Shown here piece after piece: positions 8,206 to 16,524 of a stretch of 64,000 nucleotides of DNA. Each line of letters starts with the position of its first letter. Position 1 is the stretch's first letter. Under the pieces are notes generated by a model. It was not told the origin of the DNA. It did not search any database and saw only the letters and a list, made by a program, of their open reading frames with translations. Source of the DNA: Muribaculaceae bacterium (GTDB lineage: Bacteria; Bacteroidota; Bacteroidia; Bacteroidales; Muribaculaceae); NCBI GenBank assembly GCA_017557425.1, contig JAFYYU010000016.1, positions 124,001 to 188,000 on the forward strand, read 5' to 3'. The position numbers and the translations under genes are program-made.

Positions 8206-8213
8206 CAAAGGTA
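8206..8213 (-). promoter_or_regulatory. -7 promoter box (TACCTTTG) directly before gntP-type ATG
   Basis: Minus-strand TACCTTTG ends only 4 nt before the ATG at 8201. The expected transcription start would fall on or next to the start codon, implying a leaderless or nearly leaderless mRNA. Confidence 0.55.
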
Positions 8214-8257
8214 CGACATAAAATCAAGAGCATCAAACGATCAACGCTCAATTTTTA

Positions 8258-8340
8258 TAAACACGAATACCCACCAACGTCCACGAATTATCAAGAATAA
8301 AAATGATTCACGACCATTCGTGGCAATTCATGGTCATTCG
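8258..8340. repeat. Degenerate cacgaat / attcgtgg intergenic repeat
   Basis: The 130-bp gap holds several copies of cacgaat- or attcgtgg-like words in both orientations (for example around 8261, 8281, 8309 and 8326). Such noncoding repeat tracts are common in Bacteroidota. No gene or terminator is evident. Confidence 0.4.
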
Positions 8341-8879
8341 AGTTTTGTCAGGTTGCTAAGGGTGGTGATGAGGTCGTCGGCGCTGTGGGCGATGAGGGTG
8401 TGGGAGAGGTCTTTGCCGCGGGCAAAGGGGGTGCGGGTCAAGACGGCGAGTTGCTGGACGGTGGCGTCAAACATGCCGTCGAGGTCGGCGACGATAATGG
8501 GGCGATGGTCGTCATTGCCGATGTTCATCACGGTAAGGGTCGAGATCCACTCGTCGAGGGTGCCGATGCCGCCAGGGAGCACGACAAAAATGTCGCCATG
8601 CTCAATCATGTATTGCTTGCGCTCGGCCAGGTTGGCGGTATAGACCACTTCGTCACATACGGGGTCGATGCGGTGCCTGAATATCTCGGGAATCACGCCG
8701 ACGACGTGTCCGCCCGCCTCGTGGACGGCCGATGCGGTAATATGCATCAATCCGGCATTGGAGCCGCCATAAACGAGCGTGTGGCCGTTCTGGCCGATCC
8801 ATGCGCCTAAAGCCTGCGCCAACTGCTGGTATTTCTTGTCCAGGCCCTCTTGAGAGCTGCAATAAACGACGATGATCAT
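8334..8879 (-). CDS. LOG family (TIGR00730) nucleotide phosphoribohydrolase-like protein
   Basis: 181 residues, complete Rossmann-fold lysine-decarboxylase-like (LOG) protein. The glycine-rich start VYCSS (residues 5-9), GGSNAGLM (38-45) and the signature PGGIGTLDE (102-110) contain the residues that bind and cleave nucleoside 5'-monophosphates. The family hydrolyses cytokinin-type or ordinary AMP to base plus ribose 5-phosphate. In gut bacteria its physiological role is unclear. It lies 62 bp downstream of birA on the same strand and may be the last gene of that transcript. Confidence 0.92.
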   Translation of the reverse strand: MIIVVYCSSQEGLDKKYQQLAQALGAWIGQNGHTLVYGGSNAGLMHITASAVHEAGGHVVGVIPEIFRHRIDPVCDEVVYTANLAERKQYMIEHGDIFVVLPGGIGTLDEWISTLTVMNIGNDDHRPIIVADLDGMFDATVQQLAVLTRTPFARGKDLSHTLIAHSADDLITTLSNLTKLE

Positions 8880-8941
8880 TATTTAAGTTGTTAGTTTTTA
8901 GTTGTAAGTTTTAAGTATAGTTACTAGGGCCTTCAAATCTG

Positions 8942-9694
8942 CTATAGGACGGTGTCATTGATGATGTGGCGGACTTCCTTGAAAAGGTAGTCGTGGAGGG
9001 TGCCGTCGTTGTGGCGCAGGGTGAGGGTGCCGTCGGGGGCGATGCCGGCGACCGAGGCCATGAAGCGGTGCCCGCCGGCGTCCTCATAGGGATACTCCTG
9101 GCCGTCGTTGCGGTAGAGTGCTGCCATGTAGCGCTGGTGCAGGTCTTTGCGGGCATTCTCATCGCCCAGGTTAGCCACCAGCCCTTCGATGCGGGTGCAC
9201 ACTTGGCGCAACAGGGCATCCAGGTCGTGCTCACGGCCCGTGATGTTGATGAGTGATACGGGGTTGGGCGCATCACTCAAGAAACGCTCCTGATTGACGT
9301 TGATGCCGATGCCGACGATGCTGTGGGCGATGTCACTGCCGTCCAGGGAACTCTCGATGAGCATGCCGCAGACCTTTTTGTCCTGCCAATAGACGTCGTT
9401 GGGCCACTTGACGGTAAAACCGTCGCCAGCGGCCGCTGTCAGCGCCTCAACCACCGCCAGTGCCGCCGCCTCGCTCAGGTAGAACTGGTCACGGGCCTTG
9501 ACAGGTGGCCGTTTGAGCAGGAGTGAGAACGTCAGATTCTTGCCGTCCTCGCTTTCCCAGGAGTTGCCTTTCTGGCCCCGTCCTGCGGTTTGGCTGGGGG
9601 TATAAATGACCGTTCCGCCGGGCAGCGTGGCTGCCAAGCGGGACAGGTAGGTGTTGGTGCTCGCCGTCTGATTGACCTTGAGGTAGTGGGCCAT
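8942..9694 (-). CDS. birA: Biotin--[acetyl-CoA-carboxylase] ligase (monofunctional)
   Basis: 250 residues. It begins directly in the catalytic domain, with no N-terminal helix-turn-helix, so it is the class I enzyme and not a repressor. The biotin/ATP loop GRGQKGNSWESEDGKNLTFS (about residues 39-58) and the VKWPNDVYWQDKKVCGMLIE segment (about 100-119) are typical. It activates biotin with ATP and attaches it to carboxylase carrier lysines in the cytoplasm. It starts 6 bp after the tsaE stop, so both are on one transcript with porX upstream. The TCA/TGA stop at 8942 gives a normal length. Confidence 0.96.
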   Translation of the reverse strand: MAHYLKVNQTASTNTYLSRLAATLPGGTVIYTPSQTAGRGQKGNSWESEDGKNLTFSLLLKRPPVKARDQFYLSEAAALAVVEALTAAAGDGFTVKWPNDVYWQDKKVCGMLIESSLDGSDIAHSIVGIGINVNQERFLSDAPNPVSLINITGREHDLDALLRQVCTRIEGLVANLGDENARKDLHQRYMAALYRNDGQEYPYEDAGGHRFMASVAGIAPDGTLTLRHNDGTLHDYLFKEVRHIINDTVL

Positions 9695-9700
9695 GGCGGT

Positions 9701-10141
9701 TCAGGCGGTGGGGAAGGTCATCTTGAGGGTGCGGCTGTTGTCATCGTTGACGGTGATGTCCACGCGCACGGTGTCGTCGGGCAGCAGGCCGTCGATGCGC
9801 TCGGGCCACTCGATGAAGCACAGCGCACCGCTGTCGAAGTAGTCCTCAGCGCCCAGGTCAACGGCCTCTTCCTCCTTCTCGAGGCGGTAGCAGTCGAAGT
9901 GGTAGATCAGCTCGGCGGTCGTGTCGCTGCGATACTCGTTGATGATGGCAAACGAGGGCGAATTGGTCGCATCGCTCTCCACGCCCAGTTCCTTGCACAA
10001 GGCATTGATAAACGTGGTCTTGCCGGCTCCCATCTCGCCATAGAAGGCATATACGGTGTAGTCGCCCATCTCGGTCATGAACTTGTAGGCGGCCTCTTCG
10101 AGGGCTTCCAGGTTGGGAATTGCTATTTCGAGAGATTTCAT
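9701..10141 (-). CDS. tsaE: tRNA threonylcarbamoyladenosine biosynthesis ATPase TsaE
   Basis: 146 residues, full length. The Walker A motif GEMGAGKTT (residues 35-43) is followed by the TsaE-specific [11 protein letters not shown] and [23 protein letters not shown]. It supports transfer of the threonylcarbamoyl group to adenosine 37 of ANN-decoding tRNAs together with TsaB and TsaD, which are not in this window. It lies between porX and birA on the same strand. Confidence 0.97.
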   Translation of the reverse strand: MKSLEIAIPNLEALEEAAYKFMTEMGDYTVYAFYGEMGAGKTTFINALCKELGVESDATNSPSFAIINEYRSDTTAELIYHFDCYRLEKEEEAVDLGAEDYFDSGALCFIEWPERIDGLLPDDTVRVDITVNDDNSRTLKMTFPTA

Positions 10142-10157
10142 ATTTTGGTTTTTAGTG

Positions 10158-10176
10158 GCCGCGACTGAGTCGCGGC
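10158..10176. other. 19-bp palindrome between porX and tsaE
   Basis: GCCGCGACT-G-AGTCGCGGC has 9-bp arms around one base. There is no T tract, so it is not a classic terminator. It could be an mRNA-processing hairpin or a protein site. The CAGTCGCGACTG core also occurs in the terminator at 23721-23752. Confidence 0.5.
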
Positions 10177-10189
10177 AGGGTGGACTTGA

Positions 10190-11734
10190 TTATTTGGGGG
10201 ACAGCGTCACGAGGGGTACGAGCATCTCTTCCATCGAGATGCCGCCGTGCTGGAACGTGTCGTTGTAATATGAAACGTAGTAGTTGTAGTTGTTGGGATA
10301 GGCAAAGAAGTCGCGGTTCATCGCGAAGATATAGGTGCTCGAAATGTTGGGAGCAGGCAGGCCCACGCGCTTGGGCTGCTTGATCTCATAGACTTGCTTG
10401 CCGTTGTATGTCAGGCTCTTGCCCACCTTGTAGCGCAGGTTGGTGTTGATGTTCTTGTCGCCAACGACGTTGATGGGACGATCCACCTTGATGGTGCCGT
10501 GGTCGGTGGTCAGGATCACCTTGTAACCGTTCTCGGCCATGAGTTTGAAGATGTCGAGCACGTTGGAATTTTTGAACCACGACTCGGTGAGGGAGCGGTA
10601 GGCTTCGTCGGTATTGGCCAGTTCGCGAATCATTTTGGACTCGGTGCGCGCATGTGAGAGCATATCTACAAAGTTGAACACCAGCACGTTGAGTTCATAG
10701 TTCTTGTACATGCCGAAGTTCTGCATCAGCTTCTCGCCGGCAGCGCTGTCGTTCATCTTGTTATAGGAGAAGTGGACCTTGCGGCGATAGCGGTCGAGCA
10801 ACGTCTGGATGAGGGGCGCCTCGTTCAGGTTCTTGCCCTCCTCGCTCTCCTCATCTACCCACAGGTCAGGGAACATGCGCTCGATATCGACGGGCATGAG
10901 GCCGGAGAAGATAGCGTTGCGGGCATACTGCGTGGCGGTGGGCAGGATGGTGGTGTAGAGTTCCTCTTTCTCGACGTTGAAATACTCGTTGAGCAGGGGG
11001 CTCACCGTGCGCCACTGGTCGAGCCTGAAGTTGTCGATGACCACAAAGCACACCTTCTCGCCATTGTCCAGCAGGGGCAGCACCTTGGTCTTGAAAAGTT
11101 CATTGCTGCGCAGTGGATGCTCGGCCTGCGTCAGCCAGTCCTCGTAGTTGCGCTTCACAAACTTGGCAAAGGCGTTGTTGGCTTCAACCTTCTGCATATG
11201 CAGCATCTCGTCCATCTTGGTGTCGGCATTGGAAAGGGTGAGTTCCCAATGGACCAGGGTGGTGTATAGCTCGTACCAGTCCTCGATGGTCTGGGCTGCG
11301 TTGATCATCTGGCTGATGCGCATGAACTGCTGTTGGTAGTCACCAGTGACTTTCTCGGTGATGAGTGCGTCGCTATGCAGGTTTTTCTTGATGGACAAGA
11401 GAATCTGCATGGGGTTGACTGGCTTGATGAGGTAGTCGGCGATTTCGCTGCCGATGGCCTGGTTCATGATGTCCTCCTCTTCGCTCTTGGTGATCATGAT
11501 GACGGGGACGTTGGGCTGCAGCATCTTGATGCGCTGCAAGGCCTCTAGACCGCTGATGCCCGGCATGTTCTCGTCCAGGATGATGAGGTTGAAGATCTGG
11601 TTGCTCAGCGTGTCGATGGCGTCACGCCCGTTGGTGACGGTCTCCACGTCGTAGCCCTTATTCTGGAGGAACAGGATGTGAGGCTTCAACAGGTCAATTT
11701 CATCATCGGCCCAAAGTATTCTTTCTTTGCTCAT
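10190..11734 (-). CDS. porX: T9SS response regulator PorX (receiver + PglZ phosphatase domain)
   Basis: 514 residues. The receiver domain (1-120) has the acidic pair D10-D11, the phosphoacceptor D54 in LIILDENMPG and K104 in LIKPVNP. The rest (about 200-514) is a PglZ/alkaline-phosphatase-like domain with CFVVIDNFRLDQWR and the metal site LTTDHGTIK. In Porphyromonas gingivalis PorX, phosphorylated by PorY, controls the type IX secretion genes and its PglZ domain is a Zn-dependent phosphodiesterase. The adjacent porW homologue (24 bp upstream) matches the role. No porY is in the window. Confidence 0.95.
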   Translation of the reverse strand: MSKERILWADDEIDLLKPHILFLQNKGYDVETVTNGRDAIDTLSNQIFNLIILDENMPGISGLEALQRIKMLQPNVPVIMITKSEEEDIMNQAIGSEIADYLIKPVNPMQILLSIKKNLHSDALITEKVTGDYQQQFMRISQMINAAQTIEDWYELYTTLVHWELTLSNADTKMDEMLHMQKVEANNAFAKFVKRNYEDWLTQAEHPLRSNELFKTKVLPLLDNGEKVCFVVIDNFRLDQWRTVSPLLNEYFNVEKEELYTTILPTATQYARNAIFSGLMPVDIERMFPDLWVDEESEEGKNLNEAPLIQTLLDRYRRKVHFSYNKMNDSAAGEKLMQNFGMYKNYELNVLVFNFVDMLSHARTESKMIRELANTDEAYRSLTESWFKNSNVLDIFKLMAENGYKVILTTDHGTIKVDRPINVVGDKNINTNLRYKVGKSLTYNGKQVYEIKQPKRVGLPAPNISSTYIFAMNRDFFAYPNNYNYYVSYYNDTFQHGGISMEEMLVPLVTLSPK

Positions 11735-11758
11735 GTGGTTGGTGTCAACGTTATATGA

Positions 11759-14700
11759 TTAATCGTTCTTCTTGTTTCTGACTGAGCGGGTGCTGGAGTT
11801 GGACGGGGAGGTTTGCTTGTCCTCTTTCCCCTGGCTGGCTGCCGCCGCGTCATCGCCCTTCTTTTCGTTGCCTTTTACGCCGCTTTGGTCGTCCTTCTTG
11901 GAATTATCCTTGGCTTTGCCTTGGGCGTCTTTCTTGGCCTGCTCTTGCTCAGCCTTGCGGTCAGCAGCCTGCTGTTTGCGGTTTTCTTCCTTCTCCTTGG
12001 CCTGCTGCTTGCGCTCGTTGGCCTTTTCCTTACGCTCTTGTTCGCGTTCCTTAGCCCGATCCTTGCGTTCTTGCTCTCGGGCCTTGGCCTGATCCTTGCG
12101 TTCTTTGGCCTTTTCCTTACGCTGGCGCTCACGTTCTTTGGCCTTTTCCTTGCGCTCCTTCTCGCGCTGCTTGGCTTGCTGCTTACGCTCTTTCACCTTG
12201 TCTTTGCGTGCCTGCTCCTTAGCCTTCTTGGCGTCTTTCTTGGCCTGCTCGGCAGCCTTGTAGGCAGCCTTTGCCGAGTCTTCACGCCACTTGTAGCGGA
12301 AGTCACGCTCTTTCTCTTTCTCCTTCTCGGCCTGCTCGATGGAGTCTTGCTCAGCAATCTCTTCGAGTCGAGCCAACTTGCGCTGGTACTTCTGCTCCTT
12401 CTTGATGCTGTCATCAATCTCCTTTTGGCGCTTGCGCTCTTCCTTCTCACGGGCCTTGGCCTCTCGCTCAAGCTGCTTGAGGTGCTCTTCCTCGGCACGT
12501 TCTTGTGCCTTACGCTCCTTATCGCTCAGCGTCGTTGTCTGAGTGTTGGTCACTGTCGGACGGTTGCGGTAATCGCTGGCCTTGATTTCCTTGCGTTCGG
12601 CTTCCTGACGAGCCTTTTCTTCGGCTTCAAGGCGTGCAAGCTCTTCCTGTGCAGCCTTGGCCTCGGCTTCTTCTATCGCCTTGGCTTCGGCGTCAAGGCG
12701 TGCCTGCTCGGCAGCCTCACGCTCCATTTGTTCGGCCTCGATGCGTGCCTGCTCCCGCAAGGCGGCAGCCTCGGCTTCAGCCTCTTCCATGGCTTTCTTT
12801 TCGGCCTCGTCCAGTTCTTTTTTCTCCAGGTCGCTGTGTTCCTTATCGTTCTTCTCCTCCAGATAGTTGAAGTAGTCTTCAAAGGTGCGGCCCTCGTTCA
12901 ACAGCAGGTTGAAGTTGTCCACACTGATGATGACATAATGTACCTGGCGGGGAATATTGATTGCCTGATCCTGTTCAAACACGCTGCGGTAGTTGATCGC
13001 TTCCTTAAAGTTGTCCAGGCCCTTGATGACGAGCAGTCCCAGTGAACCGAAGTTCATCTGCTCGATGTCATAGTCCTTGACACGGAAGGAATTGAAGTTG
13101 TGGCGTGCCACCTCATAGAGCAGCATGTTGCTGTTGACGCTGTCCATGGGGTAGAGAAGGATGAATACCTGAGGCTTGTCGTTATCCTCGGCAAAGGGGG
13201 TGAACGTGCGCTCAAGTGCCTGAGGCGTCGTGTCGTTGCTCAGGCGGGTGCTCCACAACATGCCTCGCATGTTGCTGCCGCCACCCTCCAGGCGGCGTCC
13301 CTGGTTGAGCTGCTTGACAATCTCGCTGGCGACAGGTGTGATGTCGGTTTCGGGATATCGTTGCAGCATGTCCTTGAGCGTCTCCTTGAACTTGTCGTGA
13401 TTCTTCTCGGTCAGGTAGGTAAGCGCATCGATGAACATGAACTTGGGCATAATCTTGGAGAGCGGATACTTGCGCATCATCTCGGCATAAGCGTCATGCA
13501 CGCCCAGGTGGTTGTTGGACAGGTAGTTGGCATAGGCTGCCTCGTACATCTGTTCCTGCTCCTTGTTCATGTTCTTGAGGTTCTCCAGATAGTTGGGATC
13601 CTGCATTGCCATGCCGTACTTGGACTCGGGGAAGTTGATGAGGATGCTGTCGCGGTAGGGCTCGGCATCGTCAACCTGCCCGTTGCGCATAAACATCATA
13701 TACATGCTGTAGAACACGTCCAGACGGTAGGTGTTGTCAGGATAGTTCTCTAGCAGTTCTTTGTACTCAAAGGCTGCCGCATCATAGTCCTCCATCTTGT
13801 CCTTGAGGATGGTACCCATGTTGTACAGTCCTTCCTGGATGATCTCGTGGGCCGAAGCGATTTCTTCTTCGGTCTTGGGAATCTGTTTGAGGTAGAATTC
13901 CTCGTAGTGTGGATCCTCGGCACGCTTCAGGGCCTCGATATCCACCTGGATGGTGTCGCCGTTTTCATCAATCATCACGCTGTCGGCAAGTGCCATCAGT
14001 GCGCTGTCGGCCTCCTCGTCGTTGAACGAGAAGGTGGCCTTGTTGCGGCGGCGCCAGTTATCCTCGAGTTTGCGGCTGCCCCACAGTTTCTGGAATTGGG
14101 TCTTACCGGCCTGCTTGGTCGAGTTGTTGTAGAAGTACCATGAATTGTCGGTGTTCATGGTGTAGTTGGTGGGGGCATTGTTCTTGTCCTTGATCGAGCT
14201 GCCCTTGGCGTCTTGCTGTGCCAGGTACTCTTCGCGGGCGGCCCTCTCGGCCTCTTCCTTCTCTTGTTTCTTAAGATCCTCGATAATCTTGGCGATGACC
14301 GCCTTTTGCTCCTCAGGGGTCATGCTTGCCAACCTGAGCAACGAGTCCTGCAGGGTGACGTTCTGGGAATAGACCGCCAACTCATCAAGCACATCGCTGC
14401 GCTTCTTGAGCATCTTGTAGTTGGGATAATCCTCGTTCACAAGGGGGATGGCCTCGGCATAGCACTCTTGCGCGAAATCATACTGGCGTCTGTCGAAGTA
14501 TATGCCGCCCAGCGTCAACTGGCTGATGGCTTTGTCCACGCCGTTGCGGGTACTTTTCTCGGCAGCGAGCCTGTAGTTCTCGATGGCACTGAGGGTGTCA
14601 CCGTGAGAGAGGTAGAGGTTGCCGATGGCATAGTACACCTGGTCAAGGTAATCCTTATTGCGGTCGTAACGGGTCATGCGCTTCAGCGCCTTGACCTCGC

Positions 14701-15607
14701 TCGCGATATTAGAGCCCTCATAGACGGCGCTCTGCTTGATGCGGGCGTTGAACTTGGTGCGGTAGGTCGAACCGCTGCTACTGCCCGCCTGTTTAAAGGC
14801 CAGATAGGCATTGTGCTTGTCGCCGATGTCCTCGTAAAGCTGGCCGAGCAGGAAATTCATTCGCACTTTGTCATTGCCTTTAAACCCCTTGACGGCCTTG
14901 GCCAGATAGGGGATAGCCTGCTCAGGATCCTGCGCCTTGATGTAGTAGTCGGCAAAAGCGGCGTTGGCAAGGGCGCGGACGCGCTTGTTGGTGATTTCGT
15001 CCAGGTGCACGTGGCTCAGGACATTGTCGGCCTCGGCGGGCCACCCCATAGCGCAGTAGCACAGGGCCTCACGCACTTGGCATTCCTGCACCAGGTCGGT
15101 TTTCCACGTGAAGTGCCGTGCGATATAGCGGAACGTCGCGGCGGCATCCAGGAAGTCGCCCTTCATGTACTGGGCCTTGGCCAGCATGTACCATGCATTG
15201 TGCAGATAGGGGTTGTACTCGTCGCGTGCGAGCCATTCCTGGTATTTGGGATCCTTGTTTTTGCCGGTCTTGCGCTTGGGCTTCTTCTTGATGGAGTGGA
15301 GCGTGATGGCCTTCTCCATTTTCTCGATCGTGCGCTCAAAGCTGCCCGACGGTTGCGGGGCTTTGGGATTGGAGCGGGCCTCGGCAGGATGCATGTACAG
15401 GTGCTGCGAATAGTCGTCCTCGTAGGCGTCCATCATGGCCTTCAACTGCTCATCGTAGTTGGTCTTGCCGTGAAAATAGACATTATACTTTGTGGTGAAC
15501 GATTGCCAAAAACGCGATCTCGCGGTGTTGGTCTTGTTGCTGCAGGCAGCAAGGATAACCAGCATCGCAATCATCATCAGCGGTATGACGCGTCGTGTCC
15601 TGTTCAA
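11759..15607 (-). CDS. porW: PorW/SprE-type T9SS lipoprotein with TPRs and long charged C-terminus
   Basis: An open frame extends to 15802 but would overlap the upstream gene. TTG 15607 (an ATG 30 bp further in, at 15577, is the alternative) gives a basic n-region and lipobox (MNRTRRVIPL, then LVILAACSNK). The protein is about 1282 residues. The N-terminal RFWQSFTTKYNVYFHGKTNY segment and many TPR helices (about 90-480 and 590-720) are those of PorW/SprE, an outer-membrane lipoprotein linking T9SS core and attachment complexes. The last 350 or so residues are an extreme Lys/Arg/Glu helix with repeated (K/R)EKAKERxxQ units, ending in a Ser/Asn-rich tail. That extension is much longer than expected for PorW. 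porX lies 24 bp downstream. Confidence 0.88.
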   Translation of the reverse strand: MNRTRRVIPLMMIAMLVILAACSNKTNTARSRFWQSFTTKYNVYFHGKTNYDEQLKAMMDAYEDDYSQHLYMHPAEARSNPKAPQPSGSFERTIEKMEKAITLHSIKKKPKRKTGKNKDPKYQEWLARDEYNPYLHNAWYMLAKAQYMKGDFLDAAATFRYIARHFTWKTDLVQECQVREALCYCAMGWPAEADNVLSHVHLDEITNKRVRALANAAFADYYIKAQDPEQAIPYLAKAVKGFKGNDKVRMNFLLGQLYEDIGDKHNAYLAFKQAGSSSGSTYRTKFNARIKQSAVYEGSNIASEVKALKRMTRYDRNKDYLDQVYYAIGNLYLSHGDTLSAIENYRLAAEKSTRNGVDKAISQLTLGGIYFDRRQYDFAQECYAEAIPLVNEDYPNYKMLKKRSDVLDELAVYSQNVTLQDSLLRLASMTPEEQKAVIAKIIEDLKKQEKEEAERAAREEYLAQQDAKGSSIKDKNNAPTNYTMNTDNSWYFYNNSTKQAGKTQFQKLWGSRKLEDNWRRRNKATFSFNDEEADSALMALADSVMIDENGDTIQVDIEALKRAEDPHYEEFYLKQIPKTEEEIASAHEIIQEGLYNMGTILKDKMEDYDAAAFEYKELLENYPDNTYRLDVFYSMYMMFMRNGQVDDAEPYRDSILINFPESKYGMAMQDPNYLENLKNMNKEQEQMYEAAYANYLSNNHLGVHDAYAEMMRKYPLSKIMPKFMFIDALTYLTEKNHDKFKETLKDMLQRYPETDITPVASEIVKQLNQGRRLEGGGSNMRGMLWSTRLSNDTTPQALERTFTPFAEDNDKPQVFILLYPMDSVNSNMLLYEVARHNFNSFRVKDYDIEQMNFGSLGLLVIKGLDNFKEAINYRSVFEQDQAINIPRQVHYVIISVDNFNLLLNEGRTFEDYFNYLEEKNDKEHSDLEKKELDEAEKKAMEEAEAEAAALREQARIEAEQMEREAAEQARLDAEAKAIEEAEAKAAQEELARLEAEEKARQEAERKEIKASDYRNRPTVTNTQTTTLSDKERKAQERAEEEHLKQLEREAKAREKEERKRQKEIDDSIKKEQKYQRKLARLEEIAEQDSIEQAEKEKEKERDFRYKWREDSAKAAYKAAEQAKKDAKKAKEQARKDKVKERKQQAKQREKERKEKAKERERQRKEKAKERKDQAKAREQERKDRAKEREQERKEKANERKQQAKEKEENRKQQAADRKAEQEQAKKDAQGKAKDNSKKDDQSGVKGNEKKGDDAAAASQGKEDKQTSPSNSSTRSVRNKKND

Positions 15608-15663
15608 GTTGTCGCTATTGTGTATATTGTACCTAATAAACGCAGGAAGTGCTGTTTTATTGT

Positions 15664-16107
15664 TTAGCCGGTGCGATGCTCGGCGGCAAGCTGCAGAAAT
15701 TCGGCCTGAATGGACGCGGGCATGACGAGTCCGCGGTGCTTGATGCTCTGTCCCCAGCCCAGCAGGTCGGCCGGCTGCAGGGTGTAGAGCACGTCGCGCC
15801 ACTGCTCCTCCTCATCGGCCGTATAGCCGCCAGCGTCACGTCCCGCAAAACTGTCCAGTTCCTCGTCGTCATAGTAGATGACCTCGTCCCGGCATTCGCC
15901 GGCCAGAATCTGCTCGCTGGGGCAGATGGAACGGATGCCGCAGGCCTCGTCGGTACAGCCCTGGGCCGGTGTGGCATCGGTGGAGGCATTTTCGTCGGTT
16001 TCATCGGCATTTTCGGCCTCGTTTTTGTGATAAAACAACCGATCGATGAGCCACACGATAGCGCCGCCCACCACCAGTATCGCCAGTAACACAATTGCCG
16101 GTTTCAT
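15664..16107 (-). CDS. Single-pass membrane protein of unknown function upstream of porW
   Basis: 147 residues. A single N-terminal membrane helix (MKPAIVLLAILVVGGAIVWL) is followed by an acidic Asp/Glu/Thr linker, a segment with three Cys (QGCTDEACGIRSICPSEQ), and a helical C-terminal region ending QLAAEHRTG. I do not recognise the family. It is 57 bp upstream of porW on the same strand and behind a TACCTTTG promoter, so it is the first gene of the porW-porX transcript. A link to T9SS is inferred only from that position. Confidence 0.75.
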   Translation of the reverse strand: MKPAIVLLAILVVGGAIVWLIDRLFYHKNEAENADETDENASTDATPAQGCTDEACGIRSICPSEQILAGECRDEVIYYDDEELDSFAGRDAGGYTADEEEQWRDVLYTLQPADLLGWGQSIKHRGLVMPASIQAEFLQLAAEHRTG

Positions 16108-16131
16108 CGTCGTTTTTTGTTAGTTTTGCCG

Positions 16132-16139
16132 CAAAGGTA
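16132..16139 (-). promoter_or_regulatory. -7 promoter box (TACCTTTG) for the porW transcript
   Basis: Minus-strand TACCTTTG lies 24 bp before the ATG at 16107 and matches TAnnTTTG. Confidence 0.6.
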
Positions 16140-16213
16140 CGCTTTTTCCCTTAGAGTTTAAAGAAGGAACAGTGTCATAAGTGTCGTTATGATGACTGTC
16201 CAACGAATACCCC

Positions 16214-16320
16214 CACGCTAAGCCGCAAAGGCGCTAAGACATATTAAAAAGCAATCACAAATTTATTTTCACAGCAAACGGCTATAAAACAAAAACTTAG
16301 CGGCTTTGCGCCTTAGCGTG
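16214..16320. repeat. Imperfect inverted repeat, 25-bp arms with AT-rich spacer
   Basis: Arms 16214-16238 and 16296-16320 are complementary at 23 of 25 positions (cacgctaag...cgctaag type). The spacer is 57 bp. The two mismatches are C/G swaps, so each arm is itself nearly symmetric (gccgcaaaggc versus ggcgcaaagcc). It looks like a mobile noncoding repeat unit of the kind scattered in Bacteroidota intergenic DNA. Confidence 0.75.
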
Positions 16321-16454
16321 AGGCATAACAGAAGGCATTTGGCTGAATAGGTATTGAAGGCCTCTGTTGGTTAAACTATGTTAAATTATTTGAATTTTTC
16401 TGCTGTTTTGGGAGGTCAAACACATTAAATATTGCGTGAATGCGGGAAAATGAG

Positions 16455-16462
16455 TACTTTTG
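16455..16462 (+). promoter_or_regulatory. -7 promoter box (TACTTTTG) of the rimP-nusA-infB operon
   Basis: TACTTTTG fits TAnnTTTG. An ATTG at 16431-16434, 20 bp upstream, approximates the -33 TTTG element. It would give a leader of about 55-60 nt that includes the hairpin at 16478. Confidence 0.6.
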
Positions 16463-16477
16463 CGCCAGCATTCGTGA

Positions 16478-16505
16478 GAGGGGGCACTCGGGCTTCCTCG
16501 TTTTT
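16478..16505 (+). terminator. Terminator-like hairpin in the rimP leader, possible attenuator
   Basis: GAGGGGGC (16478-16485) pairs with GCTTCCTC (16492-16499) with two G-U pairs and a 6-nt loop, followed by GTTTTTATT. It lies between the promoter and the rimP ATG at 16525, so it could regulate entry into the operon. E. coli nusA is autoregulated through its leader, which makes the position suggestive. Confidence 0.5.
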
Positions 16506-16524
16506 ATTATAATAAATTGAACCG

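Larger units (their letters stand above)
16108..16524. other. Intergenic region between diverging porW and rimP operons
   Basis: 417 bp without a gene. It holds the minus-strand promoter at 16132-16139, a 25-bp inverted repeat pair at 16214-16320, the rimP promoter at 16455-16462, and a terminator-like hairpin at 16478-16505. The remaining AT-rich sequence shows nothing else. Confidence 0.7.

Noticed and set aside
11813-13045. 410-residue Leu/Phe-rich frame on + strand resembling a membrane protein
   Set aside because: It is the antisense of the Lys/Glu-rich PorW tail; complementary codons read as Leu and Phe.
14213-15667. 484-residue + frame
   Set aside because: Antisense shadow of the porW TPR region.
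15577-15802. Extended PorW N-terminus to 15802
   Set aside because: It overlaps the upstream gene out of frame and has no signal; the lipoprotein signal begins near 15607.
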